Shown here in pieces: positions 47,952 through 56,531 of a stretch of DNA of 64,000 bases. The position numbers were made by a program, and so were the translations under genes. The stretch comes from Mycobacterium sp. IS-1590 (lineage in GTDB: Bacteria > Actinomycetota > Actinomycetes > Mycobacteriales > Mycobacteriaceae). The stretch covers positions 248,001-312,000 of the forward strand of contig NZ_LQIW01000034.1 of NCBI RefSeq assembly GCF_001500025.1, written 5' to 3'. The notes beneath the pieces are model-generated. The model saw nothing but the letters and a program-made list of their open reading frames with translations, was not told the DNA's origin and searched no databases. Position 1 is the first letter of the stretch; every line of letters begins with the position of its first letter.

Positions 47952-48799
47952 TGGCGCGACGGGTCGAATCGCCGTTTGGTGCGCAAAACGGGCGCCCGGC
48001 GAGACGCCAGGACTTCGGCGCGTTCGGCCATGGCGTTGCCGACGTACTCGGGTTGGGTGAGTAGATAGAACTCACCGGCCGCGGCCTGTTCGAACACCAC
48101 CCTCGCCGCCTCGACCGGGTCCATCGCCTCGGCCTTGATGTCGAGCATCGCGGTCCGCTGCGCTTCGGCGGCGCCCACGTCACCATCGTCGACGCCGCCC
48201 GCGGACTCGAAGATGTTCGACTTCACCGCGCCCGGCAGCACTGCCTGAACGTGGATCCGGTGGGCGTGCCCGGCCGATTCCACTTCCAGGCGGAGGCATT
48301 CGGTCAGCGCCAACACCGCGTGCTTGCTCATGATGTAGGGCGCCTGCAACGGCACGGCGGCGACCCCGCCGATCGACGAAAGGTTCCACACCCACGACGG
48401 AGTGTCCGCGGCGATCATGCGCGGTAGGAAAGCGCGGATTCCGTAGAACACGCCGTTGACGTTGATGTCCACCAGCCGGTCCCAGTTGTCGACCGGGGTG
48501 TCCCAGAGATATCCGAACTGCTCGATGCCGGCGTTGTTGACCAGCAGGCGGACCGGGCCGATCTCCGAGTACACCTGTGCGGCCACTCGTTCGAGTGCTT
48601 CGGGATCACGCACATCGCACACCAGGTCCACCGACCCGGCGAGTTCTCGGCGGAGCGCCGCGATCGCCGGGGCGTCGACGTCGATGAGCACAACGGTCAT
48701 GCCCAGCGCGGCGGCATAGCGTGCCAGCCCCGCGCCTATCCCGTTTCCGGCGCCGGTGATGACCGCGACACCACCGCCGAACGTCGCGCGTGCGTCCAC
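47948..48799 (-). CDS. Short-chain dehydrogenase/reductase
   Basis: 283 residues. Cofactor motif TGAGNGIG (15-22), D40 after the second strand (LIDVD) favouring NAD, NNAG (87-90) and the catalytic set with S140/S141, Y154 and K158. The C-terminal extension past 240 is longer than usual. GTG start 3 bases after the SnoaL-like gene. Oxidation of a ring or side-chain alcohol is likely. Confidence 0.9.
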   Translation of the reverse strand: MDARATFGGGVAVITGAGNGIGAGLARYAAALGMTVVLIDVDAPAIAALRRELAGSVDLVCDVRDPEALERVAAQVYSEIGPVRLLVNNAGIEQFGYLWDTPVDNWDRLVDINVNGVFYGIRAFLPRMIAADTPSWVWNLSSIGGVAAVPLQAPYIMSKHAVLALTECLRLEVESAGHAHRIHVQAVLPGAVKSNIFESAGGVDDGDVGAAEAQRTAMLDIKAEAMDPVEAARVVFEQAAAGEFYLLTQPEYVGNAMAERAEVLASRRAPVLRTKRRFDPSRQ

Positions 48800-48802
48800 G
48801 CG

Positions 48803-49291
48803 TTACGAGGCGGTCGAGGCGGTGGCGGTCTTGGCGGCGTGCTCGGAGAACGTGACGGAGTCCTCGGCGTCGAGGATCACGGTCATCGAGGTGAGCACCA
48901 GACCGTCGCCGGCGCGGCGGATGCCGACGTCGACCACGCCGCTGGAGACGTCGAACGGAACGTTGTTCGTCACCTGGTTCACGTACAGGTAGAAGCGCGC
49001 CGTGGTGACGTCTCCGTCGACGCCGGTGCGGAAGACGTTGGTGGCGTGGTGACGCAGCGGGTAGGGATTTTCGTTGCGGTGCTGGGTCAACCACGCCAAG
49101 GTCTCGTCTTTTCCGTGCAACTCGGCGGCCAGCAGGTCCTCGAACGGGCAGTTCCCGGAATCGGATCGGCTCAGGTATTCCATCTCGTCGCCGAGCCGGG
49201 CCCCGAGCTCGGCGAAGTGACCCTGGTCGTAGTGGTACCAGAAGGCGGCGATGAACTCCTGGACCTCGGACAGCGTGATCTCGTTGCTCAT
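48803..49291 (-). CDS. SnoaL/NTF2-like protein
   Basis: 162 residues, an NTF2-like cone fold (EVQEFIAAFWYHYDQGHFAELGARLGDEMEYLSR; LRHHATNVFRTG; GIRRAGDGLVLTS). Members include ketosteroid isomerase, SnoaL cyclases and many of unknown role. It heads the SnoaL-SDR-esterase operon, so a role in isomerising or hydrating the same substrate is possible. Confidence 0.75.
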   Translation of the reverse strand: MSNEITLSEVQEFIAAFWYHYDQGHFAELGARLGDEMEYLSRSDSGNCPFEDLLAAELHGKDETLAWLTQHRNENPYPLRHHATNVFRTGVDGDVTTARFYLYVNQVTNNVPFDVSSGVVDVGIRRAGDGLVLTSMTVILDAEDSVTFSEHAAKTATASTAS

Positions 49292-49372
49292 GGCTGCGAG
49301 TCAACCGTCGCCGACCACGGCGTGGCGTGACGATGCCCGGTCAGTGGAACACCGCGCGGCACCCGACCCCGA

Positions 49373-50383
49373 TCAGTCGACGATCAGGCTCCACATGTCT
49401 GCGCCGGCGGCCAGGATCGCGGCGGTGACCTGTTCGTCCCAGTGATGCACCGTCCCGAATTCGGACCGCCACGCCAGTGCAGCGCGGGTGAACTCGTGCA
49501 ACCGGTGTTCGAAGGTCGTGCCGATCGCGCCGTGGACCTGATGGGCGTTGCGGACCACGACGGACGTGGCATGACCGACGCAGGAGCGTGCCGTCGCGAC
49601 GCGGAACGCCAGGTTGCCCATCGACCAGCCGCTCGTGACGGCCGTCGTCAGCGCGGCCTCGGTTGCGGCCCGTGCCAGCGCCGCTTCGGCGGCCGAGTCC
49701 GCGATCAGGTGCTGGACCGCCTGGAAGCGGGACAGGGGTCGCCCGAACTGGACCCGCGACGCGGCGTGTTCGACCGACGACAGGACGATCCGGTCGAGCG
49801 CCGCGCACACCTGGATCGCCCGCACCATCGCGGCTCTCAGCCGCAATTCGGCCACCAGGTCGGCGGTCACCGGGACTCCGTCCAGCGCGGCGACGTCGGC
49901 CTCGACGGAGTCGCGGGGTTCACCGATCAGGTTGCTGCCGGGCGTGATTGTCAGCGCCGCGGGGTCGACGTCGGCGACGCGGTGGTCATCGCCGTCGCGC
50001 CAGACGACGACCACGCGGTCACTGGCCGCGGCCCAGGGGACACCGTCGGCGGTGCCGTCCTCGTCGAGTAGGCACACCGTGCGCACCGCGTCGTCGCCGC
50101 TCATCCCGTTCGCTTCGAGCAGCCAGCAGGCCAGTAGGTCGTGTTCGGCCAACGGTGTTCGCACCGCGTTGCGGGCGGCGGCCGCCAGCAGCTCGGCGGC
50201 CTCGAACCAGCCCGCCCCGCTGCCGCCGGACTCCTCGGCGCCGGTCAGGCGAACCAGGCCCAGCTCATCGAGGCGCCGCCACAACTCGGTATCCCGTTCG
50301 ACGGCCTCCGCAGGTGGATGCGCGTCGCGGTACTCGGCGAAGACCGCGTCCATCATTTCGACGAGCGCCGAATCGACGGTCAT
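49373..50383 (-). CDS. Acyl-CoA dehydrogenase, short partner subunit
   Basis: 336 residues. The C-terminal half keeps QFGRPLSRFQAVQHLIAD and HQVHGAIGTTFEHRLHEFTR, while the N-terminal half is divergent. It overlaps the 386-residue dehydrogenase by 4 bases; such paired FadE proteins (as FadE26/27 and FadE28/29 of M. tuberculosis) form alpha2-beta2 enzymes acting on steroid side-chain CoA esters. It is the last gene of the long operon. Confidence 0.85.
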   Translation of the reverse strand: MTVDSALVEMMDAVFAEYRDAHPPAEAVERDTELWRRLDELGLVRLTGAEESGGSGAGWFEAAELLAAAARNAVRTPLAEHDLLACWLLEANGMSGDDAVRTVCLLDEDGTADGVPWAAASDRVVVVWRDGDDHRVADVDPAALTITPGSNLIGEPRDSVEADVAALDGVPVTADLVAELRLRAAMVRAIQVCAALDRIVLSSVEHAASRVQFGRPLSRFQAVQHLIADSAAEAALARAATEAALTTAVTSGWSMGNLAFRVATARSCVGHATSVVVRNAHQVHGAIGTTFEHRLHEFTRAALAWRSEFGTVHHWDEQVTAAILAAGADMWSLIVD

Positions 50384-51540
50384 CGCAGTCCCAACCCTCG
50401 TGCGATCACGCCCCGCAACACCTCGTTGGTGCCGCCGCGCAGCGTGAAGCCGGGGCGCTGATCCACGGCCTTCGAGACCAGTTCGGCCAGCTCGGGATTC
50501 GTGGTCGTATCGGCCAGCGTGTCGGCGAAGTCGGCGATATCACCCTCGGTGGTGGTGCCGAGAACCTTGACCACCGCGGCGGGCACATCGGCGGGCTCAC
50601 GTCGCTCCAGTGCTCCGGCGACGGCGGTCGACATCTGGTGCAGCCCAGCGATTCTGGCGACCAGGCGGCCGAGCCCGGCATCCCGCGGAAGCTGCTGTAC
50701 CGCCACCTTCTCGCCACACGCCCTCAATAACACGAAGGTGGACAGGAACCGCTCGGGCCCGCTGCGCTCAAAGGCCAACTCCGAGGTGACCTGACGCCAG
50801 CCCGCGCCGATCTCGCCGAACACCATGTCGTCGGGCACGAAGGCGCCGTCGAGGATCACCTCGTTGAAGTGGTGTGCGCCGTTCATCGAGACAACCGGTC
50901 GGATATCGACGCCCGGTCCGCGCAGGTCGACGATGAACTGACTCAACCCGGCGTGGCGGTTGTCCGGATCGACGGGCGCCGTGCGGGCCAGCGCGATGAA
51001 CGCATGCGCGTAATGCGCCCCCGACGTCCACACCTTCGTCCCGGACAGCGACCAACCGCCGTCCACCTGAACCGCCTTGGTACGCACGCTCGCCAGATCC
51101 GAACCGGAATCGGGCTCGCTCATGCCGATCCCGAAGAAGCACTCGCCGCGCACGATCCGCGGAAGAAACTCCCTTTTCTGCAGTTCCGTGCCGTACTTGA
51201 GCAACGAGGGCACAATCTGCCGGTCGGCGATCCAGTGCGCCGCGACCGGTGCGCCCGCGGCGAGCAGCTCCTCGGTCACCGCGAAGCGTTCGAGGAACGA
51301 GCGTCCGTGTCCGCCGTACTCGACCGGCACGGTCATTCCGAGATAGCCCTGTGCGGCAAGCGCTTTGGTGAAGTCCTCGTCCCATCCCGTCAGCCACGCG
51401 TCGACCGACGGCGTGAATGCGCCCGCGGCACGTTGCTCGGCGATGAACGCGCGGACCTCGGCCCGCAGGGCCGCGGTCGCAGCGGCGTCGACGGCAGCCG
51501 GGGGCACCAGGCGGGGGAGCGTCACGGGGCGGTCCGCCAT
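50380..51540 (-). CDS. Acyl-CoA dehydrogenase, long partner subunit
   Basis: 386 residues. FAD-binding FFGIGMSEPDSGSDLASVRT and WSLSGTKVWTSGAHYAH, and the terminal FTLRGGTNEVLRGVIARGLGLR. It forms a double bond in acyl-CoA, transferring electrons to ETF, probably as a heteromer with the coupled short subunit. ATG 51540 is chosen; it overlaps the hydratase gene by 19 bases. Confidence 0.88.
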   Translation of the reverse strand: MADRPVTLPRLVPPAAVDAAATAALRAEVRAFIAEQRAAGAFTPSVDAWLTGWDEDFTKALAAQGYLGMTVPVEYGGHGRSFLERFAVTEELLAAGAPVAAHWIADRQIVPSLLKYGTELQKREFLPRIVRGECFFGIGMSEPDSGSDLASVRTKAVQVDGGWSLSGTKVWTSGAHYAHAFIALARTAPVDPDNRHAGLSQFIVDLRGPGVDIRPVVSMNGAHHFNEVILDGAFVPDDMVFGEIGAGWRQVTSELAFERSGPERFLSTFVLLRACGEKVAVQQLPRDAGLGRLVARIAGLHQMSTAVAGALERREPADVPAAVVKVLGTTTEGDIADFADTLADTTTNPELAELVSKAVDQRPGFTLRGGTNEVLRGVIARGLGLR

Positions 51541-52301
51541 CGGCTGATGCGTTGTTCGTGCTCCGGATCGCGGTGGGCCAGCGGCTGCATGGCCGCGGCC
51601 ATGGCCAGCGTGGAGTCCAGCGAGCCGGCCCGCGATTCCTGCAGCAGACGTTTGGCCATCCGCAGCGCGTGAGCGGGGTTCTTGGTGATCCGCTCGGCCA
51701 ACGCGAGCGCCTCCGTGAGCAGGTCGTCGTGCGACACGACGCGGCTGACCATGCCCCACTCCAGGGCAGTAGCCGCATCGACGCGGTCGCCGGTGAACGT
51801 CATCTCGGCGGCGCGCTCGTAGCCGATCGCTCTGGGCAGGAACCAGGTGCCGCCGTCGCCCGGGATGATGCCGATCTGTACGAAGCTCTCGGCGAACGAC
51901 GCGCGTTCGGAAGCCACCCGGATGTCGCACATCATGGCGAGGTCGCAGCCCGCCCCGACCGCGGGTCCGTTGACCGCGGCGATCAGCGGGACCTCCAGGC
52001 GCCCGAGTGCGCGTGGGATGCGCTGGATCCCGTCGACGTAGGCACGCCGCTGGTCGAGGGCGTCGAGGCCGAACATTCCTGTGCGGTCGGCCATCTCCTT
52101 GACGTTGCCGCCCGCGGAGAAGATCTTGCCCGCGCCCGTCAGGATCACCGCGCGCACGTCGAGGTCGGCATTGGCGGCGTCGACCGCGGCCTCGAACGCC
52201 GAGATGAAGCCCTTGTCGGTGATCGCGTTGCCGACCTCGGGCAGGTCGATGGTCCACGTCTGTGTCGCACCGTGAGCGGCGATGTTCAGCGGTGTGCTCA
52301 T
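51522..52301 (-). CDS. Enoyl-CoA hydratase/isomerase
   Basis: 259 residues, crotonase fold. Oxyanion-hole stretches are KIFSAGGNVKEM and NGPAVGAGCDLAMMCDIRVAS; the acidic region is FVQIGIIPGDGGTWFLPR, where an aspartate replaces one of the two usual glutamates, so isomerase or hydrolase action is also possible. It overlaps the aldehyde dehydrogenase gene by 4 bases. Confidence 0.88.
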   Translation of the reverse strand: MSTPLNIAAHGATQTWTIDLPEVGNAITDKGFISAFEAAVDAANADLDVRAVILTGAGKIFSAGGNVKEMADRTGMFGLDALDQRRAYVDGIQRIPRALGRLEVPLIAAVNGPAVGAGCDLAMMCDIRVASERASFAESFVQIGIIPGDGGTWFLPRAIGYERAAEMTFTGDRVDAATALEWGMVSRVVSHDDLLTEALALAERITKNPAHALRMAKRLLQESRAGSLDSTLAMAAAMQPLAHRDPEHEQRISRWRTAP

Positions 52302-53716
52302 GACGGCAACTGTAGGGACTTGGTCTGCAGGAATTCCTCGAACCCCGCGCGGCCGAGCTCGCGGCCGACACCGGACTTCTTGTATCCGCCGAACGGCGCG
52401 ACCGGGTTGTACATGCCGCCGTTGACGTCGAGCTGTCCGGTCTGCACGCGCCGCGCGAAGGAAATGGCCGTGTCGAGGTCGGGACCCCACACCGCGCCCG
52501 CGAGCCCGTAGGGCGTGCCATTGGCGATGCGCAGGGCGTCGTCGGTGTCCCGGAACGGGATCACCGCGAGCACCGGCCCGAACACTTCCTCCTGGCCCAG
52601 CTCGGAGTCGGGGTCGACGTCGGCGAACACGGTCGGGGCGACGTAGTAGCCGGTGTCGCGGACCGATTCGGATCCGCCGGCGAGCAGGCGGGCGCCGTCG
52701 CGGCGTGCGCGGTCGATGAATCCGCGCACGGACTCGAACTGCGCGGCCGAGGCCAGGGGGCCGATCCGGGTGTCGGGGTCGGACGGGTCGCCGACGGTGT
52801 ACTTGGCGGCGGCGGACTCGATGAGTTCGAGGGCCTCGTCGTAGCGCGAGCGCGGCACCAGCATCCGGGTCCACGCCATGCAGGTCTGCCCGCCGTTGAG
52901 GAACGCGTTGCCCACGCCGACCTTCACCGCGGTGGTCAGGTCGCCGCCGTCGAGGATGACGTTGGCGGACTTGCCGCCAAGTTCGAGGGCGACCTTCTTG
53001 ACCGATCCGGCGGCGAGCTCGGCGACCCGGCGGCCCACGGCGGTCGACCCGGTGAACGACACCACGTCGACGTCGGGATGCGACGCGATGCGCTCACCCA
53101 CCACGGATCCGCGTCCCGACACCAGGTTCACCACACCGTCGGGAAGGCCGGCCTCCTCAACCGCTTCGACGAACTCGAACACCGACAGCGGCGCCTCGTT
53201 GCTCGGCTTGAGGACGACGGTGCAGCCCGCGGCGATCGCGGGCAGCACCTTGGCCACCACCTGATAGAGCGGGTAGTTCCACGGGGTGATGGCGCCGACG
53301 ACACCGTACGGTTCGCGCAGCACCAACGAGTTGCCCACGCGCTCTTCGAATTCGAAGGACCCGAGGACGTCGGCGAAACCGCGGGCCACCGCCAGTGGCA
53401 CCTTGGTCTGAACGCCCTGCGCCACCCGCAGCGGAGCGCCCATCTCCCGGCTGATGGTCTCGGCGATGTCGGGCAGCCGCTTCTCCATCGCGGCGATCAC
53501 CCGGGCCAGCCGGTCACTGCGCTCGGCGCGGGTAATTAGCGGATCGAAGGCGCGGCGGGCGGCGGCCACCGCCGCGTCCACGTCGGCGGCCGTTCCGCTG
53601 GGCACAGCGCCGATCACCTTCTCGGTGGCGGGGTCGACGACGTCGATCACGTCGCCCGCCGAGGGCGTCACCCACTGCCCATCGATGAACAGCGTCTTTC
53701 GGGTGTAGTCGTGCAT
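52298..53716 (-). CDS. NAD(P)-dependent aldehyde dehydrogenase
   Basis: 472 residues. N146 (TPWNYP), E245 (VALELGGKSAN) and catalytic C279 (GGQTCMAW) are present. It oxidises an aldehyde to the acid, which the ligase at 54858 could activate. A strong AAGGAG box precedes the ATG. Confidence 0.93.
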   Translation of the reverse strand: MHDYTRKTLFIDGQWVTPSAGDVIDVVDPATEKVIGAVPSGTAADVDAAVAAARRAFDPLITRAERSDRLARVIAAMEKRLPDIAETISREMGAPLRVAQGVQTKVPLAVARGFADVLGSFEFEERVGNSLVLREPYGVVGAITPWNYPLYQVVAKVLPAIAAGCTVVLKPSNEAPLSVFEFVEAVEEAGLPDGVVNLVSGRGSVVGERIASHPDVDVVSFTGSTAVGRRVAELAAGSVKKVALELGGKSANVILDGGDLTTAVKVGVGNAFLNGGQTCMAWTRMLVPRSRYDEALELIESAAAKYTVGDPSDPDTRIGPLASAAQFESVRGFIDRARRDGARLLAGGSESVRDTGYYVAPTVFADVDPDSELGQEEVFGPVLAVIPFRDTDDALRIANGTPYGLAGAVWGPDLDTAISFARRVQTGQLDVNGGMYNPVAPFGGYKKSGVGRELGRAGFEEFLQTKSLQLPS

Positions 53717-53731
53717 GGATCTCCTTGCAGG

Positions 53732-54838
53732 TCAGGGAATGATGCTGGCGCGGACGTCGCGCTTGTGCTCGGCGGCGGCGAAGGCCTCGTTGATGTCGTC
53801 GAGCGGATACTGCGCTGCAGCCAGCCGGTGCAGGGGGAGGGTGTCCTGGTGCTGTTCGAGGAAGGTCAGCGCCCGCGACAGCACCGGCGGTTCGTACAAC
53901 GAGACCCCGACCATCGTCTTGTTGGCGAAGACGAAACGTGACGGGTCGAACTCGAAGGTCTTGCCGATGTTGATGTTGCCGATCTCGACGTAGCGGCCGA
54001 ACTGGCCCAGCATCTTGAGGCCTTCGTCGATGGCGGACGGATGGCCGACGACCTCGACCACGACGTCGGCACCGTGACCGTCGGTCAGGTCGCGGATGAT
54101 CTTCGCGCGGTCCTTCACCGTCGCGGCCGTGTTGATGTCGATCACCGCGTCGGCGCCGAACGCGGTTGCCAGCTCGAGTCGTTCGGGCACACCGTCGATG
54201 GCGATGACCCGGCCTGCGCCGCGGGCCTTGGCCACCGCGACGGCGTACAGCCCCAACGCACCGGCGCCCTGCACGACGACGCTTTCACCGAGTTGCTGGT
54301 CCACGCGTTCGAGGCCGTACATCACCTGCGACAGCGCACAGTTGGCGCCCGAGGCGATGTCGTCGGTCACGCCGTCGGGCACGGTGTAGACCACCGCCCC
54401 GGCGGGCAGCAGGAAGTAGTCGGCGTAGCCACCGACGAAATAGGGTGGCGCGTCGGCGCGCCCGAGCATCGCCATCGCCAGGTTCAGGCACGCGTTGCGC
54501 CTACCCGCCAGGCAATTTCGGCACCGGTGACAGGAAAAGAAGTAGGGGAACACCACCCGGCTGCCCTTCGCCAGGGGTGCGCCGTTGGAGTCCGCCGTGA
54601 CGCCGTCGCCGAGTTCTTCGACCGCGCCCACCATCTCGTGACCGAGCACCGTCGGAAGTTGTCCACCCAAGCCGCGGGTGGCGAAGGTGCCATGCCACGC
54701 GTGCAGGTCCGATCCACAGATGTTGGTCCTGGTGACCTTGATCAGGATCTCGCCGGGACCGACCTCGGCCAGGTTCACGGTTTCGATCTCGAACGGCTTT
54801 CCGGGCGCGTCAAAGCGCGCGATACGTCCTGTGAACAA
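53732..54838 (-). CDS. Zinc-dependent alcohol dehydrogenase
   Basis: 368 residues, MDR family. Catalytic zinc ligands C41 (NICGSDLHAWH) and H67-E68 (GHEMVGAVEELGDG); structural zinc C103, C106, C109 and C117. The cofactor motif is VQGAGALGLYAVAVAKARGA. The start is TTG at 54838, supported by AGGAGGG 9-10 bases upstream; no better ATG is near. It probably makes the aldehyde used by the neighbour. Confidence 0.9.
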   Translation of the reverse strand: MFTGRIARFDAPGKPFEIETVNLAEVGPGEILIKVTRTNICGSDLHAWHGTFATRGLGGQLPTVLGHEMVGAVEELGDGVTADSNGAPLAKGSRVVFPYFFSCHRCRNCLAGRRNACLNLAMAMLGRADAPPYFVGGYADYFLLPAGAVVYTVPDGVTDDIASGANCALSQVMYGLERVDQQLGESVVVQGAGALGLYAVAVAKARGAGRVIAIDGVPERLELATAFGADAVIDINTAATVKDRAKIIRDLTDGHGADVVVEVVGHPSAIDEGLKMLGQFGRYVEIGNINIGKTFEFDPSRFVFANKTMVGVSLYEPPVLSRALTFLEQHQDTLPLHRLAAAQYPLDDINEAFAAAEHKRDVRASIIP

Positions 54839-54857
54839 TCCTCAGTTCCCTCCTGGC

Positions 54858-56435
54858 TCAGCGGCTCAGCGGGGCGGCCGCGAAGCGTTCGCGCAGTTGA
54901 CGTTTCAGCAGCTTGCCGCTCGGGTTCTTCGGCAACCTGTCGACGAAGAAGACGTGCTTGGGAGTCTTGAACCCGGCCAGATGCCGGCGGCAGTGCGCGA
55001 CCAGCTCGTCCTCGGTCAGGCTGGCGCCCTCGCGGGACACCACCGCGGCGACCACGGTCTCGACCCACGTCGGATGCGGAAGACCGAACACCGCGGCCTC
55101 CTGAACCCCGTTGTGCCGGTACAGGACCTCCTCGACCTCACGGCTGGCGACATTCTCGCCACCGGTCTTGATCATGTCCTTCTTGCGGTCGACCACGTGC
55201 AGCAGCCCGTGCTCGTCGTAGTAGCCGAGGTCGCCGGAGTGGAACCAGCCGCCGCGGAATGCCTCTGCCGTCTTGGCCGGGTCGTCGAGGTAGCCGAGCA
55301 TCAGATGCGGGCTGCGGTGAGCGATCTCGCCCACCACCCCGGGCGCGGCCGGAGCGTCGTCCTCGTCGAGGATCGTCGTCTCCACGTTGACGACCGGCCG
55401 CCCCGCCGAACCGGCGTGGGTGTCCTGCTCGTCGGGGCCGAGCGCGGACGCCAGCGGCGCCAACTCGGTCTGGCCGTAGAAGTTCCACAACCTCAGGTTG
55501 GGCAGCCGGTCGCGGATCTCGGCGAGGATCTCGATCGGCATCGCCGAAGCTCCGTAGTAGCCCTTGCGCAGGCTCGACAGATCGACCTCGTCGAACACCG
55601 GACAACGCAGAAGGCTGATCCAGACCGTCGGAGGCGCGAAGTAGTTGGTCACCCCGTAGCGGGCGATCGTGCGCAGCACCGTTTCGGGATCGGGCCCGGG
55701 CAGGATGATGCTGGTCGCGCCGAGATAGATGTCGGTGGCCAGGAAGTTGTCCAGCTGCGCGCAGTGGTACAGCGGCAGCGAGTGGATTTCGACGTCGTCA
55801 CCGGCCATCGAGCCGGCGACGATGGTGCTGACGTACTGCCATATCAGGCTGCGGCTGGTGTGCATCGCGCCCTTGGGCCGCGACTCCGTGCCGCTGGTGT
55901 ACATCAACCGCAGTAGCTGGTCGTCGTCGATGCGCGGATTCGGCGCGGGGGTGGTGGTGGAAAGCCACTGCGCGAAGTCCTCCCAGCCCGGCGGAACGCT
56001 CTGTCCGGGCCGGACGATCGCCGCCCGCGTGCGCACCGCTCCGTCAATGCGCATCGCGTCCTCGGCGACGCCCGCCAGGTCGGCTTCGACGATGAAGCCG
56101 TCGGCCTTGCTGTGACCCAGGATGTAGGCGACCTCCTCGGCCGTCAGCATGAAGTTGACCGGCACCAGCACCACCGCGGCGCGGGCGGTGGCGAAGGCGA
56201 GTACCGCGTACTGCCAGCAGTTGCGCGCCAGCAGCGCCACTCGGTCACCGGGGTGAAAGCCGTTGTCCTGCAACGCGGCCGCGGCCCGGTCAACCAGGCG
56301 GTCGAATTCGGCGAACGTCAACACCACATCGCCGTCGATGATCGCGGTCTTGTCCGGTTGCCTGCGGGCCGACCGGCGTGGGATGTCGCCCAGAGTGTGG
56401 CTGCGCGCCTGGTCGACCACCGCATCGGAATCCAT
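54858..56435 (-). CDS. Acyl-CoA synthetase (FadD type)
   Basis: 525 residues, ANL superfamily. AMP motif YTSGTESRPKGAM, WNFYGQTELAPL, hinge GWFHSGDLGYYDEHGLLHVVDRKKDMIKTGGENV and catalytic lysine in NPSGKLLKRQLR. It activates a carboxylate with CoA and ATP. The frame stays open to 58235, but ATG 56435 is supported by TACTCT 7 bases upstream. It heads the six-gene operon. Confidence 0.92.
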   Translation of the reverse strand: MDSDAVVDQARSHTLGDIPRRSARRQPDKTAIIDGDVVLTFAEFDRLVDRAAAALQDNGFHPGDRVALLARNCWQYAVLAFATARAAVVLVPVNFMLTAEEVAYILGHSKADGFIVEADLAGVAEDAMRIDGAVRTRAAIVRPGQSVPPGWEDFAQWLSTTTPAPNPRIDDDQLLRLMYTSGTESRPKGAMHTSRSLIWQYVSTIVAGSMAGDDVEIHSLPLYHCAQLDNFLATDIYLGATSIILPGPDPETVLRTIARYGVTNYFAPPTVWISLLRCPVFDEVDLSSLRKGYYGASAMPIEILAEIRDRLPNLRLWNFYGQTELAPLASALGPDEQDTHAGSAGRPVVNVETTILDEDDAPAAPGVVGEIAHRSPHLMLGYLDDPAKTAEAFRGGWFHSGDLGYYDEHGLLHVVDRKKDMIKTGGENVASREVEEVLYRHNGVQEAAVFGLPHPTWVETVVAAVVSREGASLTEDELVAHCRRHLAGFKTPKHVFFVDRLPKNPSGKLLKRQLRERFAAAPLSR

Positions 56436-56442
56436 GGCGGGC

Positions 56443-56448
56443 AGAGTA
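56443..56448 (-). promoter_or_regulatory. -10 element TACTCT of the fadD operon
   Basis: TACTCT on the minus strand then 7 bases then ATG 56435: leaderless promoter of the beta-oxidation operon. Confidence 0.5.
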
Positions 56449-56469
56449 AGCGTGTCTGGTGTGGGGCGA

Positions 56470-56506
56470 GGGACGGATGTCCCGCTCAGTAGGCAGGGCA
56501 GTGCCC
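56470..56506. promoter_or_regulatory. Paired small palindromes in the fadD/monooxygenase divergent region
   Basis: GGGAC-GGAT-GTCCC (56470-56483) and GGGCA-G-TGCCC (56496-56506) lie between the divergent starts and may be operators controlling both directions. Confidence 0.35.
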
Positions 56507-56531
56507 AGCCGGCCGTGCCGCGCCGATACTC

